The notes under the pieces: generated by a model
Told to the model about the DNA's origin: nothing
Seen by the model: only the letters and a program-made list of their open reading frames with translations
The model's database searches: none
Translations under genes and position numbers: made by a program
Source of the DNA: Drosophila pseudoobscura
Lineage: Eukaryota; Arthropoda; Insecta; Diptera; Drosophilidae
Assembly: GCF_009870125.1 (NCBI RefSeq)
Contig: NC_046683.1
Location: forward strand, 40,811,869-40,875,868
Reading direction: 5' to 3'
DNA length: 64,000 nucleotides
Part shown: piece by piece, positions 37,774 through 46,868 of the stretch
Layout: each line of letters opens with the position of its first letter
Position numbering within the stretch: position 1 is the stretch's first letter

Positions 37774-38400
37774 TGTAACGAACCTAAAAGGTTTCGATAC
37801 AATCCGTCCCCCGACTTATAATGATAGCATCGCACCACACCCCGCAACCGAACCTCCCGAAGACCGACCGTCCCGGCTATATATTTTGGACTCAGAGCCA
37901 GAAGCAGTCAGTCAATGCCCGGCCTTCAAAACGATAGCAGTCATTCAATGACCGGTCTTCAGCGTGATCATTCAATGCCCGGCCCTCAGCGCGAGCAGTC
38001 ACCGCCCGGTCTTCAGAGCAGTCATTCAATGCACGGTCTTCAGCGTGATCATTCAAAGCCCGGCCTACAAAACGATAGCCGAGAGTAAACGCCCGGCCTT
38101 CAAATTGATCAGTCAGCGTTCAGCCATCAACACGGGACGAGATCCAATGCTTAAATCAACGAACCCAGCACGACCAGGACCACATGGACAATTCCCAGGA
38201 CAACGATAGCAAGGACTATCGACCGGCCTAGCAAGGATCAACAGTCAGGACAATTCCAAGGACAACGATAGCAAGGACTATCGACCAGGACCCCAAGCAG
38301 CAAGGACGCCAAGGACGCCTCCACTGGACAACCGTGTTAACCGTGCATACGTCGCGCTTCCGTGACTAGCGCCAAGGACTCCGGTATTCAGCGCGTTACC
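37774..38400 (+). repeat. LTR/leader with TATA box and ~38-base tandem repeats
   Basis: Starts TGTAACGAACC. A TATA-like word (CTATATATTTT) lies at about 37877-37887, followed some 25 bases on by AGCAGTCAGT, a plausible transcription start. Then come about six degenerate repeats of roughly 35-40 bases (CATTCAATGCCCGGTCTTCAGCG type, 37907-38130) and AGGAC-rich sequence. It leads directly into the Gag frame at 38494, so it acts as the promoter and leader of that element. The right end of the LTR is not fixed. Confidence 0.6.
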
Positions 38401-38493
38401 TAAGAAAAAGATTCTACCGGAGGGTCAATACGTGACACTACCGTCGGAAACGCGAAAGACTTCGAAGTGCCAGTTCGACCACCGTGCTTCGAC

Positions 38494-40260
38494 ATGGGGG
38501 TACAGTGGATTTCGTATCGGCGCAAGGACGAATTGCAGGCCATCGCCGCCGAATTCGGCCTCGGTGAAACCAAGACAGTGGACGAACTGCGCAGCCGGAT
38601 CTCGGCCTTTATTTCGCGCGGTGAGCATCCGACTGCGATCGAAAAACGGATCAAAGAGCTCGGAATGGTCTTCGACAGCGCGCCCAGCCCGAAAAGCCCG
38701 AGAAACACGTCCCCGTTGCCGGGACCGAGTGAACGAGAGCGGAAGGAAGGGATATGTGCGGAGCAGCCTCTATCTATCATAATTCCCGAGTTCCCGCGTG
38801 CAGCTCACGGCGACTCCGGCCGGCTTGAAGCCACGACTGACCGGCGACATGGTGACAATCACCACCAGCACCGCTTCCCCGAGGAAGCCGGAAATTCGCG
38901 ACCCGGAAGGGAAGAAATTTCCTTCGCCGCCCTGGCCGATAAACTGCGCAATTGGGGTCTGAAGTTCGACGTACACTCGGATGCGCTGGCTTTCATCGAA
39001 CGGTTGGAAGAAAGGGTCGACTCATATGGCGGAAGTCCAGCACAACTGCCGCGAGCCATCTCCGGGCTACTAACTGGCAAGGCAGAAGGATGGTTTAGGA
39101 CGTTCCAGATGCAAGGCAAGCCATGGACCGAGTTCCGGAAAGAGTTCTTGGAGTTCTTCCTACCCCCGCGATACTTTCAGCGCTTGGAAGATACGATCCG
39201 CTCCCGTCACCAACGACCCCGAGAAGCCTTTCAGGACTACTTGATCGACCTCCGACTCATGATGCAACGAGCTCAGTATACTCCAGACAGGGAGCTGGAC
39301 AGGATCTACGAGAACCTTCGGCCGGAATACCAACTGTTCACCCGTAGGCATGAGTTCGAGACGTTGCGAGAACTGACCCACTTGATAGTAGCGTACGAGA
39401 CAACGCGAGACCGCGAACAAACCCGCCACGCTTACGACCGCCCAGATACGAAAACCAGAACGACATCATACCAAGGACCCGGATTATCCACCCCGCAGCA
39501 TGCTCCTCCAGACGACACCGGGCCCTCCCGGAGCGCCGAGACGGCAAGCCGCGTAGTGACCCAGGATGGAGATCAGCCGGTGAACCCACGCCGGGCCTGT
39601 CGGAATTGCGGAGAGGAAAGTCATTTCAGCAGTTCATGCAGGAATCGGCGAGTGTTATTCTGTTGGGAGTGTGGTCGCCGCGGCATCCGGACGATCGACT
39701 GCTGTAGACTGTCCGAGTCGGGAAACGGACCGAGTCTCCGCTCGTCAGGGAACCGATCGGAGACATACCTCCAGGGCCCCCTGAGTAACTCATCCCTTAA
39801 GTTTGGAAGGATCGCCGCGCTAGTAACCATCGAAGGAGTACCGCTCACAGCTACCCTCGACACAGGAGCGACGCGGTCGTTCGTCAGTCAACGCATCGCT
39901 CATGAAGTAAGTACCATAGGGAACGCACGGAATATAAGGACTACCGTCCGCTTGGCGGACGGTACAGCAAAGGAGGTGACGCAAGCAGTTTCGGTCAAGG
40001 TACGTCTGGATCAACAGGAAACGCGGGTGATTCTATTAGTCCTACCCATGGTAGTGGACGACATCATACTGGGGCTCGATTTCCTTTGCGGCGTCCAGAC
40101 CATAATACAATGCGGCCGAGCGTATTTGCAGTTGACCCAGCGGGCGATCCGGGAAACCAACCCGATCCTCACATCATCCTCGACTCGGCCCCGCATGGTT
40201 ACTTTTAGTGACGAACGTCCAGCGACGGCATCCGCTGCTCCTCCTGCGCGGACTTCGTAG
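38494..40260 (+). CDS. gag-pro: Ty3/gypsy-type Gag-protease polyprotein
   Basis: About 588 aa from the ATG at 38494 (the frame is open from 38467, but that codon is GTG). The N-terminus has a SAP-like helix pair (KDELQAIAAEFGLGE...VDELRSRI). A capsid/retrotransposon-gag region follows (GKAEGWFRTFQ ... WTEFRKEFLEFFLP ... FQDYLIDLRLMM). The first zinc knuckle is intact (CRNCGEESHFSSSC). The second (CWECGRRGIRTIDC) has Ile where His should be. The aspartic protease has the active-site DTGATRSFV and a later ILGLDFL. The frame stops at 40260, before any reverse transcriptase. Codons are strongly GC-rich compared with host genes such as Adar. Confidence 0.88.
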   Translation: MGVQWISYRRKDELQAIAAEFGLGETKTVDELRSRISAFISRGEHPTAIEKRIKELGMVFDSAPSPKSPRNTSPLPGPSERERKEGICAEQPLSIIIPEFPRAAHGDSGRLEATTDRRHGDNHHQHRFPEEAGNSRPGREEISFAALADKLRNWGLKFDVHSDALAFIERLEERVDSYGGSPAQLPRAISGLLTGKAEGWFRTFQMQGKPWTEFRKEFLEFFLPPRYFQRLEDTIRSRHQRPREAFQDYLIDLRLMMQRAQYTPDRELDRIYENLRPEYQLFTRRHEFETLRELTHLIVAYETTRDREQTRHAYDRPDTKTRTTSYQGPGLSTPQHAPPDDTGPSRSAETASRVVTQDGDQPVNPRRACRNCGEESHFSSSCRNRRVLFCWECGRRGIRTIDCCRLSESGNGPSLRSSGNRSETYLQGPLSNSSLKFGRIAALVTIEGVPLTATLDTGATRSFVSQRIAHEVSTIGNARNIRTTVRLADGTAKEVTQAVSVKVRLDQQETRVILLVLPMVVDDIILGLDFLCGVQTIIQCGRAYLQLTQRAIRETNPILTSSSTRPRMVTFSDERPATASAAPPARTS

Positions 40261-41120
40261 GCCCACTACCCCTCTCAACGCACGGCAACACGATGCTCCT
40301 CGTGTTCTTCGACTCATTCTGCAAATGGGTGGAACTTGTGCCACTCCGGAAAGCCACAACCGCCCACTTGGAGAAGGCGTTCCGAGAGAGGATACTCTGC
40401 CGGTTCGGGGTCCCGTGGAAGTTTGTGTGCGACAACGGAACACAATTCACTAGTTGGTCCTTCCGGAAATTCTGCGAGGTGGCGGGAATGGAACTCGAGC
40501 ACACCGCGCCGTATACCCCTCAGCAAAACCCGACGGAGAGGGCAAACCGGACCATCAAGACAATGATTGCACAATACGCCGACGGGGACCAACGGACCTG
40601 GGACGATCTCCTCCCCGAGTTAAGCTTGGCCATAAACAGCAGCACGTCGGACACCACGGGCTTCAGCCCGGCCTTTTTGGTATTCGGACGAGAACCAAGG
40701 CTACCAGGAGCCTTGTACGACGAAGTGACCCCAGGATTAGGAAATGAACCAGAGCCTGCCCACGGGAAGGCGACACGACTGCAGGAAGTATTCAAGGTCG
40801 TACAGGAGAACACCCAACGGGCATCCCAAGAGCAGAAGAGAACATACGACCTCCGACGGCGCGAGTGGCGACCCGAACTAGGAACCCTAGTCCTCCTTCA
40901 GCAGCATCACCTATCCAAAGCCGCCGACGGTTTCGCGGCCAAGTTGGCCCCTAAGTACGACGGGCCGTACAAGGTAACCCAATTCTTATCTCCCAACATA
41001 GTTCGACTACAGATTCAACAAGGCAAACAAAGGAAAACAGCGAGTTTAGCCGACTTAAAGGCCTTCCACGGAGTGGAACACCCCGAGGAGAACCCGACGA
41101 CGCTGGAGAGACCCGAATGA
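40251..41120 (+). CDS. Integrase fragment (core and C-terminal domain), RT/RNase H missing
   Basis: The frame contains ADFVGPLPLSTHGNTM (first catalytic Asp at 40251), then FVCDNGTQFTS (second Asp) and TPQQNPTERANRT (Glu). The second Asp and the Glu are separated by 34 residues. A GREPRLP segment and a C-terminal GPY/F-like part (PKYDGPYKVTQFLSPNIVRLQ) follow, so the integrase core and tail are open. The preceding frame ends at 40260 in the protease region, so reverse transcriptase, RNase H and the integrase zinc domain are deleted. The element cannot be autonomous. Confidence 0.88.
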   Translation, partial: DFVGPLPLSTHGNTMLLVFFDSFCKWVELVPLRKATTAHLEKAFRERILCRFGVPWKFVCDNGTQFTSWSFRKFCEVAGMELEHTAPYTPQQNPTERANRTIKTMIAQYADGDQRTWDDLLPELSLAINSSTSDTTGFSPAFLVFGREPRLPGALYDEVTPGLGNEPEPAHGKATRLQEVFKVVQENTQRASQEQKRTYDLRRREWRPELGTLVLLQQHHLSKAADGFAAKLAPKYDGPYKVTQFLSPNIVRLQIQQGKQRKTASLADLKAFHGVEHPEENPTTLERPE

Positions 41121-41369
41121 CTTGCCGACTTCGCAAGTGCCACTTGCGGTAGCGCGCTACCGTAACGTCCTCGCCCCGTAAGGGGCGCGACCCACGAAAC
41201 CGTAAGCTACGTATACATCCCCTTATGGGATTAGATAAGTACTACATCCAATGTAAACATCTTCTTACTCGCACCGCTCAAGCAGGATAGGGGGAGGGTT
41301 TTAATACTTCTAGTTAAGGCAGGCAGGTTCTAACCGACAGGCATTTTCTCCCTAGAATCGACAGAAGAC
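41121..41369 (+). other. Spacer between integrase and accessory ORFs
   Basis: Contains a perfect short hairpin CGCCCC-GTAA-GGGGCG at about 41174-41189. No reading frame. It may mark the start of a leader for the downstream ORFs. Confidence 0.35.
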
Positions 41370-42098
41370 ATGAAGCGTCTAAGAGATGGAAGGCAAGCCC
41401 GGCCCCTAGGGGCAAATGGTGATACGACGGGACACCCTAGCGGAGACCAGCGGCCTGAAGTCCCGGCGCCTGCCGACGAACCGACTGCAAGCCGGACTCG
41501 CGGCTGGATCGTCAACCCCGATGGGCCATCCACCTCCCATCAAGCCCAGTTGAGGCGGGTCGGAGAGGCGACTCTTAGACAACCGGGCTGGATGCCATGG
41601 GGTCAGCGCGCGGCAGCCATCCAAGGGTGGATCGACCAACAAACACAGGACCCGGGGACCGACGCCGAAGAGGAAGTGGAGCCCGATGGTCGCTTCGCAA
41701 CCGCAGGTGTCCGCTCGGCGCCCAATCACGACGTCGCCGCCCTGAATCGCCTTTGGCTCGGGAGTTACGGGGCTGCCATAGACGACGACAATGCGACCAC
41801 GGACACCGTCGAGCACGAGACGATCCTGCGTGACGCTCCAAGCCTGGCGTCCACGCTGCAGTACGAAGGGAGCGGACACCCAGTGGCTCGCGGAAGCGAA
41901 TGGGACTCGCCCCTTTGGGCCGAGTGGGACCTGGCCGGTCAATGTCGAGTAGTCACCCCTCCAGCTGTACGCAACGAGGACGAATCCGGTGATGGTGCTG
42001 GGCCACACTACTCCGACGTGTCAAACGCGAGCGATGCAGGGGAAGGAGCAGGACCCCAACGCGACGACGGAGGGGGTCCGATTCCGGGTCCCTCATGA
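41370..42098 (+). CDS. Accessory ORF X of LTR element A
   Basis: 242 aa, starting MKRLRDGRQARP. It is Pro/Asp/Glu/Ala-rich, mostly disordered, with no signal peptide or membrane segment and no domain I recognise. It ends GGGPIPGPS, and its stop overlaps the start of the next ORF as ATGA (42095-42098), a geometry that suits termination-reinitiation. It corresponds in position to ORFs at 37.2, 45.9 and 52.1 kb. Confidence 0.7.
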   Translation: MKRLRDGRQARPLGANGDTTGHPSGDQRPEVPAPADEPTASRTRGWIVNPDGPSTSHQAQLRRVGEATLRQPGWMPWGQRAAAIQGWIDQQTQDPGTDAEEEVEPDGRFATAGVRSAPNHDVAALNRLWLGSYGAAIDDDNATTDTVEHETILRDAPSLASTLQYEGSGHPVARGSEWDSPLWAEWDLAGQCRVVTPPAVRNEDESGDGAGPHYSDVSNASDAGEGAGPQRDDGGGPIPGPS

Positions 42099-42556
42099 AC
42101 CTGGACTTCGCGCCACAAGCGAACCAGCAGTGGCCACCAGCCAACCCATCGGGGTCAGCTGACATCCCGCCCCCCCTCTTTGCCGCCCACGCCGGACTAC
42201 CCCCACAACGTCCCGATGAGGAAATACGCGACTTCGGCTCCGAAGAGAGCCTCCCGCTGGAGTATGGCGAGATGGCCGACCTGCTGCAAATCCTCCGACT
42301 CCACCCTACGGTAGCCGCGGTGCAGGACGACCCGGAATGGGCAGAGGCTCCTCCCGAATGGCGGACCAACGCGCCAGGGCGGCGGTTGCCCCGGGACCTC
42401 ATATCCAACATCACCGTATTCTTACGCGATCGAGCCTACCAACTGGGAGTCCGGCGACTGGAGGTCCATGACGGCACCTGCTTTCGCGTCAAAATTACCC
42501 GTAGCCGGGCTGTCACAGTCACTCTTCGGCACCCCCGAAGTATGGAGGGGGTGTGA
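42095..42556 (+). CDS. Accessory ORF Y of LTR element A
   Basis: 153 aa, starting in the ATGA overlap. The first two thirds are acidic and Pro-rich. The last ~75 residues carry the shared segment EWAEAPPEWRTN...RRLPRDLISNITVFLRD...RRLEVHDGTCFRVKIT. It shares W-AP-W, R-LP-LI and FRV positions with the C, B and D copies, and the HDG.RFRV motif with B (YHDGQRFRV). The stop codon lies just inside the 3' LTR start (TGTGA), after a GGAGGGGG polypurine tract. Function unknown. Confidence 0.75.
   Translation: MNLDFAPQANQQWPPANPSGSADIPPPLFAAHAGLPPQRPDEEIRDFGSEESLPLEYGEMADLLQILRLHPTVAAVQDDPEWAEAPPEWRTNAPGRRLPRDLISNITVFLRDRAYQLGVRRLEVHDGTCFRVKITRSRAVTVTLRHPRSMEGV
42543..42551 (+). promoter_or_regulatory. 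Polypurine tract of element A
   Basis: ATGGAGGGGG directly precedes TGTGAGGG, the inferred 3' LTR start. Confidence 0.6.
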
Positions 42557-42840
42557 GGGAGCGTACGCTCCACCCACATTTTTTCCACCCATCATCTTGC
42601 CGGCATTTTCCCATTGGAGGGACCCGAACTTATTTTATTAGAATTAAGATTTTTGACTTTTTATTTTCTAGGTTTAAGCATTGACTGTTCAGTTTTAGGT
42701 TAAGGGGGAGGGGGGAAGACCACGAAGGCCACTTGTTATTAATTTTATATTATACGGCCCGAGGGGTCTCTAAGCCCCACGTAGCATACTATTTTCTTAA
42801 AAAGGGGGCAAGTCGCGATCACGGCGGACGCCACTGGCTT
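42552..42840 (+). repeat. 3' LTR start region of element A
   Basis: Begins TGTGAGGGAGCGTACGCTCC, which includes a 14-base palindrome. AT-rich sequence and a second purine run (GGGGGAGGGGGGAAG, 42703) follow. The right boundary is not defined. It differs from the LTR start at 37774, so A and C are different LTR types. Confidence 0.45.
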
Positions 42841-42894
42841 TCCAGAACCAAGACCCAACAACAACGACGCAGCAGCGGCCAAAGAGACGAGGAA

Positions 42895-43260
42895 AACACC
42901 GAGAACCAGACCCAACAACAACGACGCAGCAGCGGCCAAAGAGAGACGAGGAAAACAACGGGATCCAGCGAGCCGCCGGCATCGACGCAGCAACAGGCAG
43001 AGAGGGAAGCACTGACAAGATAACCCAACAACAACGACGCAGCAGCGGCCAAAGAGAGACGAGGAAAACAACGGGATCCAGCGAGCCGCCGGCATCGACG
43101 CAGCAACAGGCAGAGAGGGAAGCACTGACAAGATAACCCAACAACAACGACGCAGCAGCGGCCAAAGAGAGACGAGGAAAACAACGGGATCCAGCGAGCC
43201 GCCGGCATCGACGCAGCCACGGCAGAGAGGAAAGCGCTGACAAGATAAGCCAACAGCATC
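42895..43260 (+). repeat. ~114-base tandem repeats
   Basis: At least three near-identical units, each beginning CCCAACAACAACGACGCAGC (at about 42910, 43024 and 43138) and containing GGGATCCAGCGAGCCGCCGG. Shorter degenerate units continue to about 43340. Long frames on either strand are a by-product of the repetition. Confidence 0.92.
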
Positions 43261-43340
43261 GACGCAGCAGCGGCCGAGAAGAAGCGCTGACAAGATAAGC
43301 CGACAGCATCAACGCAGCAGCGGCAGAAGAGGACCGCTGA

Positions 43341-44055
43341 GAACAGCAATCAAATCCAGCAACGACGCCCCAGCAGTGGAAAAGAGAGGCGAAAGTCACC
43401 GGCGCAGCTACAGACGCCAAAAGAGAGGGGAAATAACGACGCTAGCCGCCCACGCCGACGCTGGATCGGCAGAGCCAGCAGAACGCCGGCTCTGAAGCTG
43501 GGAAAACGTGGAAAGGAAGTCAGTGAGATGAGAGGCAGTCGTAGGAATCGGACGCGTTGACGGGTAAAAATCCGAGTGGCTCGCGAAAAGAAAAAGAACA
43601 CACGTGGCGGACTACTTCGAGATTAACGCGATCAGCAGTGCGCGAAGGATCCGGCATCAATACTACGCTTACGGAGCGCACCGCGCTGCACCGGCCCTAC
43701 AATCCCGGGAAAGAGGAGGCTTTCGACAAGCACAAGCGTGGGAGTTCAGGGGTAAGCGAATCTCAAGACGTGGATACGGGCTGCTGAGCGGTGCGATAGG
43801 TAGGGAACTAAAGAAGAATAAAGTGAAATGTAACGAATATAACGAAAACATAGCCTGGTCACCAACAATCTATACGCTAGGGAACCTGAATGCCCAGGGC
43901 CTCATCTTCTCCGCCCTTCCCCACGCCTCTTACCCGAGTCTCCCTCTTTGGCTACACCCACGTGGTGATCCGTATTCGCTCCGGATGCCCGTCGGGACCC
44001 CCCGCGTGATTCCTTCAGTAGTTCGTAGCCCAACAGGATCCTGAGGCCGCTGTCC
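43341..44055 (+). other. GC-rich internal or LTR sequence, no coding recognised
   Basis: Between the two tandem arrays. Contains scattered frames (for example 43604-44044) without domain similarity. Base composition matches the LTR elements, not the host. Confidence 0.35.
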
Positions 44056-45100
44056 GGCGATTGCCTAGGCGTTCTCGGTGACAACTGTTGGCGTTCCCCC
44101 CGCATGATTCCCTCCAGTAGTTTGTGACCCCGCAGTACCCCAGTAGTTCCCAGGGTCCCGAAGGCGCTGTCCGGCGATTGCCTAAGCCCTCTCGGCGATG
44201 CCTGCCCTGTATGATAAAGACTTTCGCAGTAATGTTTAGCCTGATAGTGTCCCGTGAGTGCTATCCGGCGATTGCCTAGGTACTCTCGGCGATATGCGTC
44301 GGTATTCCCGTATTCGTAGTAATTCTTAGTTCGACAGCGTCCCGTAAGTGCTATCCGGCGATTGCCTAGGCACCCGCAGCGATGCTTGTCGATATCTCCG
44401 ACCCCGTAGCAATTCTTAGTTCGGCAGTATCCCGTGAGTGCTATCCGGCGATTGCCTAGGCACTCTCGGCGATGCTTGGCGATATCTCCGACCCTCCGTA
44501 GTAATTCTTAGTTCGACAGCGTCCCGTAAGTGCTATCCGGCGATTGCCTAGGCACCCTCGGCAACGCTTGTCGATGTCTCCGACCCCCGTAGCAATTCTT
44601 AGTTCGACAGTGTCCCGTGAGTGCTATCCGGCGATTGCCTAGGCACCCTCGGCGATGCTTGTCGATATCTCCGACTCCCCCCATAGCAATTCTTAGTTCG
44701 ATAGTGTCTCGTAGGTGCTATCCATCGATTGCCTAGGCACCCTCGGCGATGCTTGTCGATATCTCCGACCCCCGTAGCAATTCTTAGTTCGACAGTGTCC
44801 CGTGAGTACTATCCGGCGATTGCCTAGGTGCCCTCGGCGACGCTTGTCGATACCTCCGGCCCCGTAATAATTCTTAGTTCGACAGTGTCCCGTGAGTGCT
44901 ATCCGGTGATTGCCTAGGCACCCTCGGCGATGCTCGTCGATATCTCCGGCCCCGTAGTAGTTCTTAGTTCGACAGGATCCCGAGAGCGCTATTCGGCGAT
45001 TGCCTAAGCCCTCCCGGCGATGCCTGCCGATACCCCCGACCCTCGTAGTAATCCTTAGTCCGACAGGGCCACGTTAGTGCTGTCCGGCGATTGCCACTGC
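44055..45100 (+). repeat. ~90-base tandem repeat array with a palindromic core
   Basis: About eleven units. The word CTATCCGGCGATTGCC recurs at about 44261, 44351, 44441, 44533 and 44623, and then every 90 or so to 44900, with degenerate units at both ends. Each central unit contains the 10-base palindrome TGCCTAGGCA, and a conserved TTCTTAGTTCGACAGTGTCC follows about 45 bases on. The units are contiguous, without unique spacers. It lies just 5' of the integrase fragment of element B. Confidence 0.92.
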
Positions 45101-45275
45101 CACGCCCCGTACTGTTCCCTTTCATCTCGGTCGCTCCCGTCTGGGGATTGCCTCCCTGTCCCCATCGACGGCCCAGAACTCGGAGTCCCGGCAAATTATA
45201 AATATTGCTGTAATTTCGACCCTGGAGTAGACTGAGATATGTACCCCAGCCCAGGATCGCTTCCTTACAATACGG

Positions 45276-45716
45276 AAGACTACCACTCGGGTAACCCAAC
45301 GATATTACTGGCCAGGACTCTACAGAGACGTGGCCCGATACGGGAAACATTGCGAAAGCTGCCAAAAATTTAAGGTGAGCCAGAACAAACCCGCAGGTCA
45401 CATGTATACGCGACAGGCGAAGGGCCCGTTCGACATCCTTTGCGCGGACTTCGTAGGCCCACTACCCCGCTCAACGCACGGTAACACGATGCTGCCACGA
45501 ACCCCGACACCACAGGACGAAATCAGAGAGACCTCGACGACGGACTACCAACTGGAGCCGTGGCAGCAAGACCCAGACCCCGAACCACCCCCCACGCCGT
45601 GGGCAGGCAAGTTTCTGGAAGAACTGGCGAAATTCGACGGACTAGCTGGAGTCTCCCACATCGCCGAGCACACGATAACAATGCGAGGCACGGAGGGGCA
45701 TCCTAGGGGTGCGTAG
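45276..45716 (+). pseudogene. Integrase N-terminal fragment fused to accessory sequence (element B)
   Basis: The frame reads RVTQRYYWPGLYRDVARYGKH, then CESCQKF, the end of an integrase H2C2 zinc domain, and then CADFVGPLPRSTHGNTM with the first catalytic Asp. After this the integrase core is lost, and the frame continues as an acidic Pro-rich segment to a stop at 45716. The junction lies in the same stretch where element A resumes (40251-40295), so A and B are complementary deletion products of related elements. Confidence 0.8.
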
Positions 45717-45908
45717 CCGCCCAGCTCAAGGCAACCGCGGTCCACGACCAGCCAACCACAAGCAAGACACCACTCATCGACCACGCAAGCAGAACCGAGC
45801 AACACCACGCAGCATGGACCATCAACAGGAGCCGTACCACGACCACCTAGGCCATCCCGACGTCGGGCCCGCCCCGAAGGCCCACCGTCGCCCCGCCGGG
45901 CGACAACC

Positions 45909-46868
45909 ATGACCTGGGCATGGCTCAACGACGTCGTCCGTCCGAACACGTCACGAAACAACCTGTCTGGGATCATCACAGTGGAGGCGATGCGGCCATC
46001 GGACTCAGACGAGGAGGTCCGAGCAGGCCGGGCCCAGCAGGAGCCACCAAGACGCCCACGCCGCCGCAAGCATCCAGGCCAAGGAACAGGCACCGCCGTC
46101 ACCCCACGTGCGACTCGAAGACGCGTCGAGCCAGGACACGTCAACCTGGACCCTAACTCCGAGGGGCAGAGCAGCTCCCCAGTCGCGCACAAACTGCGGC
46201 TGCGGTCCCCACCACCACCGCCCTATTACCTGTACCGCATGGGAGACCCGCTGACTCCACGGCCGAACTACGACACCAGCCCGACGATGGAGGCCGACAA
46301 GCACTGGGAGCCGACCTGCCAGGCAAGCACCGATGAAGAGTTCTTGCACGACCGACGCTTTAGAAAAGCGGGTGGCCGCCCATGGGTCAAGCACTCCGTC
46401 CGGGAGCTAAACCGCCAACTGGATTCCGAGCGAGCCACGACGGGCCCATACTCGGACGTGAGCGAGGACGAAGATGGGCCGACCAACTGCCAGAAGAACA
46501 CTCCAGCCAACATCGCGGTTGACGTGGCACCTTGGACCACCTGGAAGGACGCCGACAGGACCCTGCAACTGCTGCTCGCCCATCCACGGCCCATCACCCC
46601 ACCCAGGCCCGAGAGGGAGATCATCCCCGCGTCGGACAACGACACAACAAGCGACGACGAGGTACAGCTCCTAGGAGAGGACGACACCACTCCGCTACGG
46701 ATCAGCGACGGCAGTCTGGGCGATGCGCTGCCCCGACGGCCCCGGAACCTCGGCCTTCAGGATGAACACGAGCCACCCAGACACGTAACCGGCAATGAGC
46801 TGCCCCAACTGCTCCATGAACTCGGCCTGGAGGACGGACCCGTGTCCGTGTCCGATACCCAAGGATGA
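45909..46868 (+). CDS. Accessory ORF X of LTR element B
   Basis: 319 aa, starting MTWAWLNDVVRPN. Rich in Pro, Arg, Asp, Glu and Thr, with no membrane segment. It contains PRRPRRRKHPGQG and several acidic runs. Its last 74 bases overlap the next ORF in the +1 frame. Same position and composition as the A, C and D ORF X, with little residue conservation visible. Confidence 0.65.
   Translation: MTWAWLNDVVRPNTSRNNLSGIITVEAMRPSDSDEEVRAGRAQQEPPRRPRRRKHPGQGTGTAVTPRATRRRVEPGHVNLDPNSEGQSSSPVAHKLRLRSPPPPPYYLYRMGDPLTPRPNYDTSPTMEADKHWEPTCQASTDEEFLHDRRFRKAGGRPWVKHSVRELNRQLDSERATTGPYSDVSEDEDGPTNCQKNTPANIAVDVAPWTTWKDADRTLQLLLAHPRPITPPRPEREIIPASDNDTTSDDEVQLLGEDDTTPLRISDGSLGDALPRRPRNLGLQDEHEPPRHVTGNELPQLLHELGLEDGPVSVSDTQG

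Noticed and set aside
38467..38493. Upstream extension of the Gag frame to 38467
   Set aside because: The first codon there is GTG. The first ATG in frame is 38494, next to the SAP-like helix start.
41174..41189. GC hairpin as a bacterial-type terminator
   Set aside because: There is no T run after it, and the context is a eukaryotic LTR element. At most it is an RNA structure.
42745..43420. Long Cys/Leu/Ser-rich frames on the minus strand
   Set aside because: Three overlapping frames arise from the 114-base tandem repeat. They are by-products of repetition with no domain.
44055..45100. Regular ~90-base repeats as a CRISPR-like array
   Set aside because: Units are contiguous and homologous over their whole length, with no unique spacers. 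This is a tandem satellite inside LTR-element DNA of a fly.
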